Shown in pieces: positions 52,561 to 62,235 of a stretch of 64,000 bases of DNA (positions within the stretch are counted from its first letter, which is position 1; each line of letters begins with the position of its first letter). The position numbers and the translations under genes were made by a program. The notes under the pieces are model-generated. The model did no database searches. It saw nothing but the letters and a program-made list of their open reading frames with translations, and was not told the origin of the DNA. The stretch comes from Lysobacter sp036697405 (GTDB lineage Bacteria > Pseudomonadota > Gammaproteobacteria > Xanthomonadales > Xanthomonadaceae): positions 1-64,000 of the forward strand of contig NZ_JBAHWA010000004.1 in assembly GCF_036697405.1 (NCBI RefSeq), written 5' to 3'.

Positions 52561-53715
52561 TCAGCGCTGCTCGATCGGCACGTAGGCGCGGTCTTCCGGG
52601 CCGGTGTAGTTGGCGCTGGGGCGGATGATCTTGCCGTCCTCGCGCTGTTCGATCACGTGCGCGGCCCAGCCGGTGGTGCGCGCGATCACGAACAGCGGGG
52701 TGAACATCGGGGTCGGGATGCCCATCATGTGATAGGCCGAGGCCGAGTACCAATCCAGGTTCGGGAACATCTTCTTCAGGTCCCACATCAGCGTTTCGAT
52801 GCGCTCGCTGACGTCGAACAGGACCTGATTGCCGCCGTCCTTGCACAGCGCGCGCGACAGCTCCTTGATGATGGGATTGCGCGGGTCGCCGATGGTGTAG
52901 ACCGGATGGCCGAAGCCGATCACGATTTCCTTGCGCTCGACGCGGGCGCGGATGTCGGCCTCGGCCTCGTCGGCGCTGTTGTAGCGCGAGATGATGTCCA
53001 TCGCGACTTCGTTGGCGCCGCCGTGCTTGGGACCGCGCAGCGCGCCGATCGCGCCGGTGATGCACGAATGCAGGTCCGAACCGGTGCCGGCGATCACGCG
53101 CGCGGTGAAGGTCGAGGCGTTGAACTCGTGCTCGGCGTACAGGATCAGCGACTTGTCCAGCGAGTCGGCGTGCAGCGCGCTGGGCTCCTCGCCGTGCAGC
53201 AGGTGCAGGAAGTGCGCGGCCACGCTGTCGTCGTCGGTCTCGCAATCGATGCGGCGGCCGTTGCGGGTGAAGTGCCACCAGTACAGCAGCATCGAGCCGA
53301 AGCTGGCGATCAGGCGGTCGGCGATGTCGCGCGCCTCGCTGGCCGGATGGCCTTCGCGCTCGGGCAGCACCGTGCCCAGCACCGAGCAGCCGGTGCGCAT
53401 CACGTCCATGGGATGGGCGTTGGCGGGTACCAGTTCCAGCGCCTCGGTCACGATCGCCGGCAGGCCGCGCAGGCGCTTGAGCTTGAGCTTGTAGGCCTTG
53501 AGCTGGGAAGCGGTCGGCAGCGCGCCGTGGACCAGCAGGTGGGCGACTTCCTCGAAGGTCGACTTGGTGGCCAGGTCGTGGATGTCGTAGCCGCGGTAGT
53601 GCAGGTCGTTGCCGCTGCGGCCGACCGTGCACAGGGCGGTGTTGCCGGCGGCGGTGCCGCTGAGGGCGACCGACTTCTTGGCCTTGGGCAGTACTTGGGT
53701 GGCGTTGTCGCTCAT
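52561..53715 (-). CDS. prpC: 2-methylcitrate synthase
   Basis: 384 aa citrate-synthase-fold enzyme condensing propionyl-CoA with oxaloacetate. GLRGPKHGGANEVAM? -type segment (ALRGPKHGGANEVAMDII) and GFGHPVYTIGDPRN carry active-site His residues, and the short N-terminus (TALCTVGRSGNDLHYRGYD) is typical of PrpC rather than GltA. 12 nt downstream of prpB, so one operon, closed by a strong terminator. Confidence 0.94.
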   Translation of the reverse strand: MSDNATQVLPKAKKSVALSGTAAGNTALCTVGRSGNDLHYRGYDIHDLATKSTFEEVAHLLVHGALPTASQLKAYKLKLKRLRGLPAIVTEALELVPANAHPMDVMRTGCSVLGTVLPEREGHPASEARDIADRLIASFGSMLLYWWHFTRNGRRIDCETDDDSVAAHFLHLLHGEEPSALHADSLDKSLILYAEHEFNASTFTARVIAGTGSDLHSCITGAIGALRGPKHGGANEVAMDIISRYNSADEAEADIRARVERKEIVIGFGHPVYTIGDPRNPIIKELSRALCKDGGNQVLFDVSERIETLMWDLKKMFPNLDWYSASAYHMMGIPTPMFTPLFVIARTTGWAAHVIEQREDGKIIRPSANYTGPEDRAYVPIEQR

Positions 53716-53727
53716 CGGAATCCCTTG

Positions 53728-54609
53728 TTATTTGTCTTGCGCGAAGAGCTGGTCGAGCTTGTCTTCGTAGGCGTGATAGTTGAGGAAGTCGTACAGCTGC
53801 GCGCGGGTCTGCAGGGTGTCGACGATGTTCTTCTGGGTGCCTTCGCGGCGCACGGTCTCGTAGAAGTGCAACGCGGCCTTGTTCATGGCGCGATAGGCGC
53901 CGCAGCAGTACAGGGCGATGTCGACGCCGGCCTCGCGCAGCTCGTCGGTGGTGAAGAACGGAGTCGAGCCGAACTCGGTCAGGTTGGCCAGGATCGGCAC
54001 CTTTACCGCGGCCTTGAAGCGGCGGTAGTCGTCCAGGCTGTTCATGGCCTCGGGGAAGATCATGTCGGCGCCGGCCTCGACGTAGGCCACCGCGCGCTCG
54101 ATCGCCGAGTCGATGCCCTCGACCGCGGCCGCGTCGGTGCGCGCCATGATCACGAACTGCTGGTCGGTGCGCGCGTCGACCGCGGACTTCACCCGGTCGA
54201 CCATTTCCTGCTTGCTCACCACTTCCTTGCCCGGACGGTGGCCGCAGCGCTTCTGGCCGACCTGGTCTTCCATGTGCACGGCGGCGACGCCGACGTTGAT
54301 GAAGGAGCGGATGGTGCGGCCGATGTTGAAGGCGCCGCCCCAGCCGGTGTCGATGTCGACCAGCAGCGGCAGGCCGGTGGCGTCGACGATGCGGCGCGCG
54401 TCGGTGAGCACGTCTTCCATGGTGCTGATGCCCAGGTCGGGCACGCCCAGCGAGTTGGCGGCGACGCCGCCGCCGGACAGGTACAGGGCCTTGTAACCGG
54501 TGCGCTTGGCCATCAGGCCGGCATAGGCGGTGATCGCGCCCATCACCTGCAGGGGCGATTCGGCGGCTAGAGCGGCGCGGAACTGCGCGCCGGCGGAAGG
54601 ATGGCTCAT
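53728..54609 (-). CDS. prpB: 2-methylisocitrate lyase
   Basis: 293 aa isocitrate-lyase/PEP-mutase-family enzyme that cleaves 2-methylisocitrate to pyruvate and succinate. MGAITAYAGLMAKRTGYKALYLSGG, DIDTGWGG, HMEDQ and the catalytic loop KRCGHRPGK are all present. The start at 54609 has GGAG upstream. First gene of prpBC; a SUFU-domain gene lies 134 nt upstream on the same strand. Confidence 0.95.
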   Translation of the reverse strand: MSHPSAGAQFRAALAAESPLQVMGAITAYAGLMAKRTGYKALYLSGGGVAANSLGVPDLGISTMEDVLTDARRIVDATGLPLLVDIDTGWGGAFNIGRTIRSFINVGVAAVHMEDQVGQKRCGHRPGKEVVSKQEMVDRVKSAVDARTDQQFVIMARTDAAAVEGIDSAIERAVAYVEAGADMIFPEAMNSLDDYRRFKAAVKVPILANLTEFGSTPFFTTDELREAGVDIALYCCGAYRAMNKAALHFYETVRREGTQKNIVDTLQTRAQLYDFLNYHAYEDKLDQLFAQDK

Positions 54610-54743
54610 GCTGACTCCGTTGTGATCGGCCCCGGGATTCAGGGGCGATCCGGCCATTTTACCCCAGCCGTCCGGGCCGGCCCTTCGCGCCCGGCGCCGC
54701 CGGCCAGGCCGAATCCGGGCTTCGGCGCGCACGCACGGGCGCC

Positions 54744-55826
54744 TCAGCCTATGGTCTGGACCACCCGGCCCTCGCTGTCCTTGATCTGGGTCTTGCGCAC
54801 CAGGAAGGACAGGGTGTCGAAGCTGCGCAGGCGGTAATGGCCCTCGCGCGCCTGCAGGGTCGAGATCAGCTCGCGCAGGGTCGCCTCGGTCAGGCTCAGG
54901 CGCAGGTCGGCGCCGTCGGCCTCGGCGGCGTTGCGGCGGCCGTGCTTGAAGCGGACCTGGACCTCGGCGCCGATCAGCGCGAACGGCTTGTCGAAGGGCA
55001 GCCGCAGCGGCAGCAGGGCCATCAGCTCGCCGACCTGGCGCGCGCCCAGCACCACCGTGGTCAGCGGCTTGCGCCAACGCCGGGCCTGCTGCTCCCAGGA
55101 CAGCTGGTCGATGAACACGAAGCCGGTGGTCGAGCCCTCGCTGGCGGTGCCGGCGGAGATCTCGGCCGCGATCTCCGACTCCTGCATCAGCGAGGCGCGT
55201 TCCAGATCGGTGACCCACAGCGGCATGTGCGGCTCGAACACCTGCAGCACCTTCAGCGTCGACCAGCGCTTGAGTGCGAGCTCCTCCTCGTTGGTCAGGC
55301 CGACCACCTGCAGGAACTCGACGCGGCCGTGCGGGCTGTCGACCGGGGGCAGCTCGGGATCGCGCACGAAGGCGATCGAGCGGATGCGGGTGTCGCTGCC
55401 GGCGGCGATCGGGCCGTTGGCGTTGAGGTAATGGCCGTTGCCGAAGGCGTTGCCGCTGTCGAACACGTAGCGCGCCAGGTTCTGCAGGAAGTTCAGCGCC
55501 CAACTCGGCGGCTCGGTGGCGTCGCTGTCGTCGCGCAGGCGGAAGGTCAGCTCGAAGCCCCAGCCGCTGAGCTCGGGATCTTCGGATTCCTTGGCGTACA
55601 ACTCGGACAGGCCGTAAGTGACGAAGTGCCAATGCGGCACCGGTTCCTCGCGCTTGTAGGCGCTGATGCCGTCGAGCGGATCCGGGCCGCCCAGCGCGCG
55701 CTTGATCAGGGTGCCGTAGTGGCGCGGCTCCTGCTCGCCGTACAGCGGCGCCAGGGCGCGGTCGATCGCATCCCAACCGGTCTGGTCCACGCCGCCCTCG
55801 TCGTTACCGCCCTCGTCCTGTTCCAT
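54744..55826 (-). CDS. Suppressor-of-fused (SUFU) domain protein
   Basis: 360 aa. N-terminal half carries a SUFU domain (HWHFVTYGLSELYAKESEDP, SGWGFELTFRL, PPSWALNFLQNLARYVF, LPPVDSPHGRVEFLQVVGL). The C-terminal half is a second alpha/beta region without an obvious name. Cytoplasmic. In bacteria SUFU proteins are best known as immunity or chaperone-like proteins in polymorphic toxin loci, but no toxin is adjacent here. It sits between prpE and prpB with no known link to propionate. Start 55826 (AGGGAA upstream); an in-frame ATG at 55859 is possible. Confidence 0.82.
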   Translation of the reverse strand: MEQDEGGNDEGGVDQTGWDAIDRALAPLYGEQEPRHYGTLIKRALGGPDPLDGISAYKREEPVPHWHFVTYGLSELYAKESEDPELSGWGFELTFRLRDDSDATEPPSWALNFLQNLARYVFDSGNAFGNGHYLNANGPIAAGSDTRIRSIAFVRDPELPPVDSPHGRVEFLQVVGLTNEEELALKRWSTLKVLQVFEPHMPLWVTDLERASLMQESEIAAEISAGTASEGSTTGFVFIDQLSWEQQARRWRKPLTTVVLGARQVGELMALLPLRLPFDKPFALIGAEVQVRFKHGRRNAAEADGADLRLSLTEATLRELISTLQAREGHYRLRSFDTLSFLVRKTQIKDSEGRVVQTIG

Positions 55827-55949
55827 CGTCGGCCGCGTTCCCTGGCTTGAAGGGGGCATGGTAGCGTGGCGCGCAGCAAGGCGGCGTCAAACGCCCCCGG
55901 TGCCCACGCAATCCGCCCGTTCCGCCCAAGACCGGTGTCGCGGCGGGCC

Positions 55950-57839
55950 TCAGGCGTCCGCACCGCGCGCCAATGCGCGTTGTACCTCGTCCAATGCGGC
56001 CGGATCGTCCAGGGTCGACAGGTCGCCGGGGTCGCGGCTTTCCGCCAGGGCCTGGATCGAGCGCCGCAGCAGCTTGCCCGAGCGCGTCTTGGGCAGCGCC
56101 GCGACCACGTACACCCGCGCCGGCCGCGCCACCGCCCCCAGCTGGTCGACCACGCATTGGCGCATGCCGGCGGCGACGCGCGCGGGGTCCTGGTCGCCGG
56201 CCTGCTTGAGGGTGGCGAACACCACCGGCACCTGGCCCTTGAGCTCGTCGTGCACGCCGACCACCGCCGCCTCGGCCACGGCCGGATGCGAGGCCACGGA
56301 CTCCTCGATCTCGCGCGTGCCCAGGCGATGGCCGGCGACGTTAATCACGTCGTCGGTGCGGCCGAGGATGAAGGTGTAGCCGTCGTCGTCGCGGATCGCC
56401 CAGTCCAGCGAGCTGTACAGCAGCTCCTTGAAGTGGCTGAAGTAACTGGACAGGAAGCGCGCGTCGTCGTTCCAGACCGTGCTCATGCAGCCCGGCGGCA
56501 GCGGCGGCACGATCACCAGCACGCCCTTCTCGTTGGCGCCGACGTCCTCGCCGCTGGCCTCGTCGATCACGCGCAGGCGGTAGCCCGGCGTGGGCAGGCC
56601 GGGCGAGCCGAACTTGATCGGCCGCATGTCCAGCCCCGGCATCAGCGCCAGCACCGGCCAGCCCGTCTCGGTCTGCCAATAGTTGTCGATGATGGGCTTG
56701 CCGATGCCGTCGGTGATCCAGTGCGCGGTCGGCTCGTCCAGCGGCTCGCCGGCCAGGAACAGCCAGTGCAGGCGCGACAGGTCGTGCTTCTTCAGCCAGG
56801 CCGCGTCCTGCTTCTTGAGCACGCGGATGCCGGTGGGCGAGGAGAACATGGTGCGCACGCCGTATTGCTCGCAGATGCGCCACCAGATGCCCGGGTCGGG
56901 GCTGGTCGGCAGCCCTTCGTACAGCACCGAGGTGGCGCCCGCGATCAGCGGCCCGTAGACGTTGTAGGAATGCCCCACCGCCCAGCCCACGTCCGAGGTC
57001 GAGAACATGACCTGGCCGGCGCGCACGTCGTAGATCGACCACATCGACAGGGCCAGGGCGACCGCATAGCCGCCGACGTCGCGCTGCACGCCCTTGGGCT
57101 TGCCGGTGGTGCCGGAGGTGTAGAGCAGGTAGCTGGGTTCGTTGGACTCCAGCCACTCGACCTCGACCGTCGCGCCCTCGTGCCGCGCGCGCAGGCCGGC
57201 GTAGTCCAGATCGCGGCCGTCGGTCAGCTCCAGCGCGGGGTCCAGCCCGCGATCGACCACCAGCACCCGCGGCGGCGGCGTCCCGGCCTCGGCGCAGGCG
57301 GCGTCGACCAGCGGCTTGTAGGGGATCACCTTGCCGCCGCGCATGCCGGCGTCGGCGCAGATCAGCAGCTTGGGCCTGGCATCGTCGATGCGCAGGGCCA
57401 GGTTGTGCGCGGCGAAACCGCCGAACACCACCGAATGCACCGCGCCGATGCGCGCGCAGGCCAGCATCGCGAACACCGCCTCGGCCATGTTCGGCATGTA
57501 GATCACCACCCGGTCGCCGCGACCGACGTCCAGCGACTTCAGCACCGCGGCGAACACGTTCACCTCGCGGTGCAGCTCGCGGTAGCTGAGCTCGCGGGTC
57601 TGCCCGGTCTCGCTGGAGATCGCCACCAGCGCGAGCTGCTCGCCGCGCTCGTCCAGGTGGCGATCGATGGCGTTGTAGCAAAGGTTGGTTTCGCCGCCCG
57701 CGAACCAGCGCCGGAACGGCGGTTGCGCATAGTCGAGGATGCGCTCGGGCGGCTTGTGCCAATGGATCGCGCGCGCCTGCTCGGCCCAGAAGGCCTCCGG
57801 CTGCTCGATCGAACGGCGGTAGAACTCCTCGTAGCTCAT
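55950..57839 (-). CDS. prpE: Propionate–CoA ligase
   Basis: 629 aa acyl-CoA synthetase (ANL superfamily) that activates propionate via propionyl-AMP. LLYTSGTTGKPKGVQRD is the P-loop-like motif, GRTDDVINVAGHRLGT the hinge, and PKTRSGKLLRR the C-terminal catalytic Lys. MSYEEFYRRSIEQPEAFWAE at the N-terminus is characteristic of PrpE. Feeds the methylcitrate cycle with PrpC, PrpD and PrpB. Divergent from kgtP across 315 nt. Confidence 0.93.
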   Translation of the reverse strand: MSYEEFYRRSIEQPEAFWAEQARAIHWHKPPERILDYAQPPFRRWFAGGETNLCYNAIDRHLDERGEQLALVAISSETGQTRELSYRELHREVNVFAAVLKSLDVGRGDRVVIYMPNMAEAVFAMLACARIGAVHSVVFGGFAAHNLALRIDDARPKLLICADAGMRGGKVIPYKPLVDAACAEAGTPPPRVLVVDRGLDPALELTDGRDLDYAGLRARHEGATVEVEWLESNEPSYLLYTSGTTGKPKGVQRDVGGYAVALALSMWSIYDVRAGQVMFSTSDVGWAVGHSYNVYGPLIAGATSVLYEGLPTSPDPGIWWRICEQYGVRTMFSSPTGIRVLKKQDAAWLKKHDLSRLHWLFLAGEPLDEPTAHWITDGIGKPIIDNYWQTETGWPVLALMPGLDMRPIKFGSPGLPTPGYRLRVIDEASGEDVGANEKGVLVIVPPLPPGCMSTVWNDDARFLSSYFSHFKELLYSSLDWAIRDDDGYTFILGRTDDVINVAGHRLGTREIEESVASHPAVAEAAVVGVHDELKGQVPVVFATLKQAGDQDPARVAAGMRQCVVDQLGAVARPARVYVVAALPKTRSGKLLRRSIQALAESRDPGDLSTLDDPAALDEVQRALARGADA

Positions 57840-58154
57840 GCGGCGCCTGTACGGTCCGGGTCTGTCGGCAGGCTAGACCAGGGCGCGCAAGGGCGCGTTA
57901 CGACCTTGGTCTAGGCGGGGGTGCGGGGCGCCGACGCCGCTCAAGGATCCGTTCCTGATGAGGCCGTCGAAGCATGAACGGACCGGCCGCGCGGCCCCAC
58001 GACGCCGGCGCCTCCAGCCAGCGCCGCCTCCCCACCCTCTAACCCCTTCCGGCTAGCCTTAAGGTGCTATTGGCCGGCCGCCGCGCCGCGTCCAACATCG
58101 TCCCCGGCGTCGCGATGGGCCCTCCATCCGGCGCAACCGAGCAGGAGCCGTCCT
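57840..58154. other. Intergenic region prpE / kgtP
   Basis: 315 nt between divergent genes. Contains an 8-bp palindrome CCTTAAGG near 58058 in an otherwise GC-rich stretch. Must hold promoters of both directions; I could not identify a convincing sigma-54 or sigma-70 match. No gene seen. Confidence 0.5.
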
Positions 58155-59486
58155 TTGAGCGCCATCAGCCCCGCCGAGCTAGCCCTCCCCCAGGCCGCGC
58201 CGATAGGCGCCGGGCAGCGCTTGAAGTCGATCTTCAGCGGTTCGATCGGCAACCTGGTCGAGTACTACGACTGGTACGTCTACACCGCCTTCTCGCTGTA
58301 CTTCGCCAAGACCTTCTTCCCGGCGGGCGACAGCCTGTCGCAGGCCCTGAACACCGCGGCGATCTTCGCGGTGGGCTTCCTGATGCGGCCGCTGGGCGGT
58401 TGGGTGTTCGGCCGCTACGCCGACCGCCACGGGCGCAAGGCGGCGCTGATGCTGTCGGTGCTGCTGATGTGCGGCGGCTCGCTGATCATCACCTTCACCC
58501 CGGGCTACGAGACCATCGGCGTGCTCGCGCCGATCCTGCTGGTGCTGGCGCGCCTGCTGCAGGGCCTGAGCGTGGGCGGCGAGTACGGCAGCTCGGCGAC
58601 CTACCTGAGCGAGATGGCCACGCGCGCCAACCGCGGCTTCTGGTCCAGCTTCCTGTACGTGACCCTGATCATGGGCCAACTGCTGGCCCTGCTGGTGCTG
58701 ATCGTGCTGCAGCAGTTCGTGCTCGACGAGGCCCAGCTCAAGGCCTGGGGCTGGCGCATCCCGTTCGCGATCGGCGCCCTGGCCGCGATCATCGCCCTCT
58801 ACCTGCGCCGCAACATGCAGGAGACCGAATCCTTCACCAAGCTGCAGAACAACGAGGCCGCCAAATCGCGCGAAGGCTCGCTGCGCACCCTGATGCGCCA
58901 CCCGCGCGCGGTGCTGACCGTGATCGGCCTGACCATGGGCGGCACGCTGGCGTTCTACACCTACACCAACTACATGCTGAAGTACCTCACCCTCAGCGCC
59001 GGCTTCGACAAGCAGACCGCCTCGCTGATCAACGCCGGCAGCCTGTTCGTCTACATGCTGATGCAGCCGCTGGTGGGCGCGCTCTCCGACCGCATCGGCC
59101 GGCGCCCGCTGCTGATCGCGTTCGGCGTGCTCGGCACGGTGCTGACGGTGCCGGTGATGCACATGATCCAGGACGCGCAGACGCCGATGCAGGCGTTCTG
59201 GCTGATCATGATCCTGCTCAGCGCGGTCAGCGGCTACACCGCGATCAACGCGGTGGTGAAGGCCGAGCTGTTCCCGGTCGAGATCCGCGCGCTGGGCGTG
59301 GGCCTGCCCTACGCGCTCACCGTAGCCCTGTTCGGCGGCACCGCCGAACCGGTCGCGATCAAGTTCAAGCAAATGGGCATGGAAAGCGGCTTCTTCTGGT
59401 ACGTCAGCGCCTGCATCTTCTGCTCGCTGCTGGTCTACGCGCTGATGCCCGACACCCGCAAGACCTCGCGCATCGACCGCGACTGA
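58155..59486 (+). CDS. kgtP: Alpha-ketoglutarate permease (MHS family MFS)
   Basis: 443 aa, 12-helix proton symporter of the metabolite:H+ symporter family. Close to E. coli KgtP throughout: GNLVEYYDWYVYTAFSLYFA, GFLMRPLGGWVFGRYADRHG, RLLQGLSVGGEYGSSATYLSE, KAELFPVEIRALGVGL. TTG start at 58155 with AGGAG 7 nt upstream; no ATG fits. 27 nt before dctA, so one operon with it for dicarboxylate uptake. Confidence 0.92.
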   Translation: MSAISPAELALPQAAPIGAGQRLKSIFSGSIGNLVEYYDWYVYTAFSLYFAKTFFPAGDSLSQALNTAAIFAVGFLMRPLGGWVFGRYADRHGRKAALMLSVLLMCGGSLIITFTPGYETIGVLAPILLVLARLLQGLSVGGEYGSSATYLSEMATRANRGFWSSFLYVTLIMGQLLALLVLIVLQQFVLDEAQLKAWGWRIPFAIGALAAIIALYLRRNMQETESFTKLQNNEAAKSREGSLRTLMRHPRAVLTVIGLTMGGTLAFYTYTNYMLKYLTLSAGFDKQTASLINAGSLFVYMLMQPLVGALSDRIGRRPLLIAFGVLGTVLTVPVMHMIQDAQTPMQAFWLIMILLSAVSGYTAINAVVKAELFPVEIRALGVGLPYALTVALFGGTAEPVAIKFKQMGMESGFFWYVSACIFCSLLVYALMPDTRKTSRIDRD

Positions 59487-59513
59487 ACCCACTCACGCCT
59501 CGGAACTGAACCC

Positions 59514-60845
<1,332 letters not shown>

Positions 60846-60970
60846 TCCGCGCCGTCTGATCCCGCGCGCGGGCCCGCCCCGCGCACGCTTCGCCACCCAC
60901 CGCAAGCCCCGGGCGTCGCCGCGCCCGTCGGCGGCGCGCGCCTGCGCGTCGCGTATCGGAGAGACCGACC

Positions 60971-62161
60971 ATGTCATCCCTGCCCTGTCGCGCCTGCGGG
61001 CTCGCACTCGCCCTGTCCGCCGCCACCGCCGCCCGCGCCGGCGACGACTGGCCGACCAAGTTCGCCCTCGACGACGGCACCGAGATCTCGGGCACCCTCA
61101 ACTACGCCTGGGACCTCAACAATTTCTCCGGCGATAACGGCTACGGCACCGCCGCGACCGCGCTCGAGGACGCGCATACGAACCGGCGCAAGGAGTTCGG
61201 CATCGTGGTCAAGAAAAAAGACGTCTACGACTTCACCGCGGTCATGGATTTCCAGTCCAAGCTCTGGCTGGACGTGGCCTTGCGGGTGGAAACCCGCGCC
61301 TTGTTCGAGCGCGACTACGGCAAGATCCGCATCGGCTACTTCAAGACGCCGGTCAGCATGGAAAGCACGGCCGCCTCGCGCGCGGGCAGCATGCTGGAGG
61401 CCTCGGCGGCCTCGCAGGCGATCTACGAGGGCCGCCGCACCGGCGTGGAATGGTCGCTGGACCGCCCGCGCTACGGCCTGAGCGCGGCCTATTTCTTCGG
61501 CACCGACCTGCAGGGCGACAATCCCGGCACCACCGCCGCCGGGCGCGCGATCTGGACCCCGGTCAAGGACAAGGACCGGGTCGTGCACCTGGCCCTGTCC
61601 GGCTCGGTCGAGAACCCGCACGGATACCGCGACGGCCGCGGCACCTGGTTCGGCCCCTCGGCGCGTTTCCGCGCGCGCCCGCAGGCCGGCCTGACCGCGG
61701 TGCGCCTGGTCGACAGCGGCAGCCTGCGCGGCGTCGACCGCATCGTGCGCAACGGCTTGGAGGCCCTGTGGATCGAAGGCCCGCTGTCGGTGCAGGCCGA
61801 GGTCCTGCGCGCGAGCGCGCAACGCGAGAACGGCCTGGACGACTACACGGCCAACGGCTACTACGTCACCGGCAGCTGGGTGCTGACCGGCGAGACCCGG
61901 CCCTACGCGGCCGGCAACGTCGGCAACGTCAAACCCGCGCATGCCTACGGCGCGGTCGAAGCGCTGCTGCGCTACGGCGAGCTCGACCTCGACCATGCCG
62001 GCATCGCCGGCGGCCACCAGCGCGACCTGACCCTGGGCCTGAACTGGTACCTGAGCACGCATTTCAAGTTCCAGGCCAACTACGTGCGCGTGGCCGCCGA
62101 GCGCGGCGCGCTGGCGGCGGATCCGCGCGTGCTGGAGCTGCGCGCGCAGGTCAATTTCTGA
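60971..62161 (+). CDS. Phosphate-selective-type porin (OprO/OprP family)
   Basis: 396 aa. Signal peptide ending ARA (~22), then a beta-barrel with alternating strands, beginning WPTKFALDDGTEISGTLNYAWDL and ending in Phe (LRAQVNF). KIRIGYFKTPVSMESTAASRAG is typical of OprO/OprP-like trimeric porins. AGAGACC precedes the ATG. Following kgtP and dctA, it may admit dicarboxylates rather than phosphate through the outer membrane. Confidence 0.83.
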   Translation: MSSLPCRACGLALALSAATAARAGDDWPTKFALDDGTEISGTLNYAWDLNNFSGDNGYGTAATALEDAHTNRRKEFGIVVKKKDVYDFTAVMDFQSKLWLDVALRVETRALFERDYGKIRIGYFKTPVSMESTAASRAGSMLEASAASQAIYEGRRTGVEWSLDRPRYGLSAAYFFGTDLQGDNPGTTAAGRAIWTPVKDKDRVVHLALSGSVENPHGYRDGRGTWFGPSARFRARPQAGLTAVRLVDSGSLRGVDRIVRNGLEALWIEGPLSVQAEVLRASAQRENGLDDYTANGYYVTGSWVLTGETRPYAAGNVGNVKPAHAYGAVEALLRYGELDLDHAGIAGGHQRDLTLGLNWYLSTHFKFQANYVRVAAERGALAADPRVLELRAQVNF

Positions 62162-62235
62162 GCCGAAGCCCCGACCGGGATCGCGCGCAAAAGCCGTTAG
62201 TCTTGGCCCAGGGCCGCCACCGAGCTTAGCCGACC

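Noticed and set aside
57840..58154. Sigma-54 promoter for kgtP–dctA
   Set aside because: No GG-N10-GC match with the usual flanks could be found.
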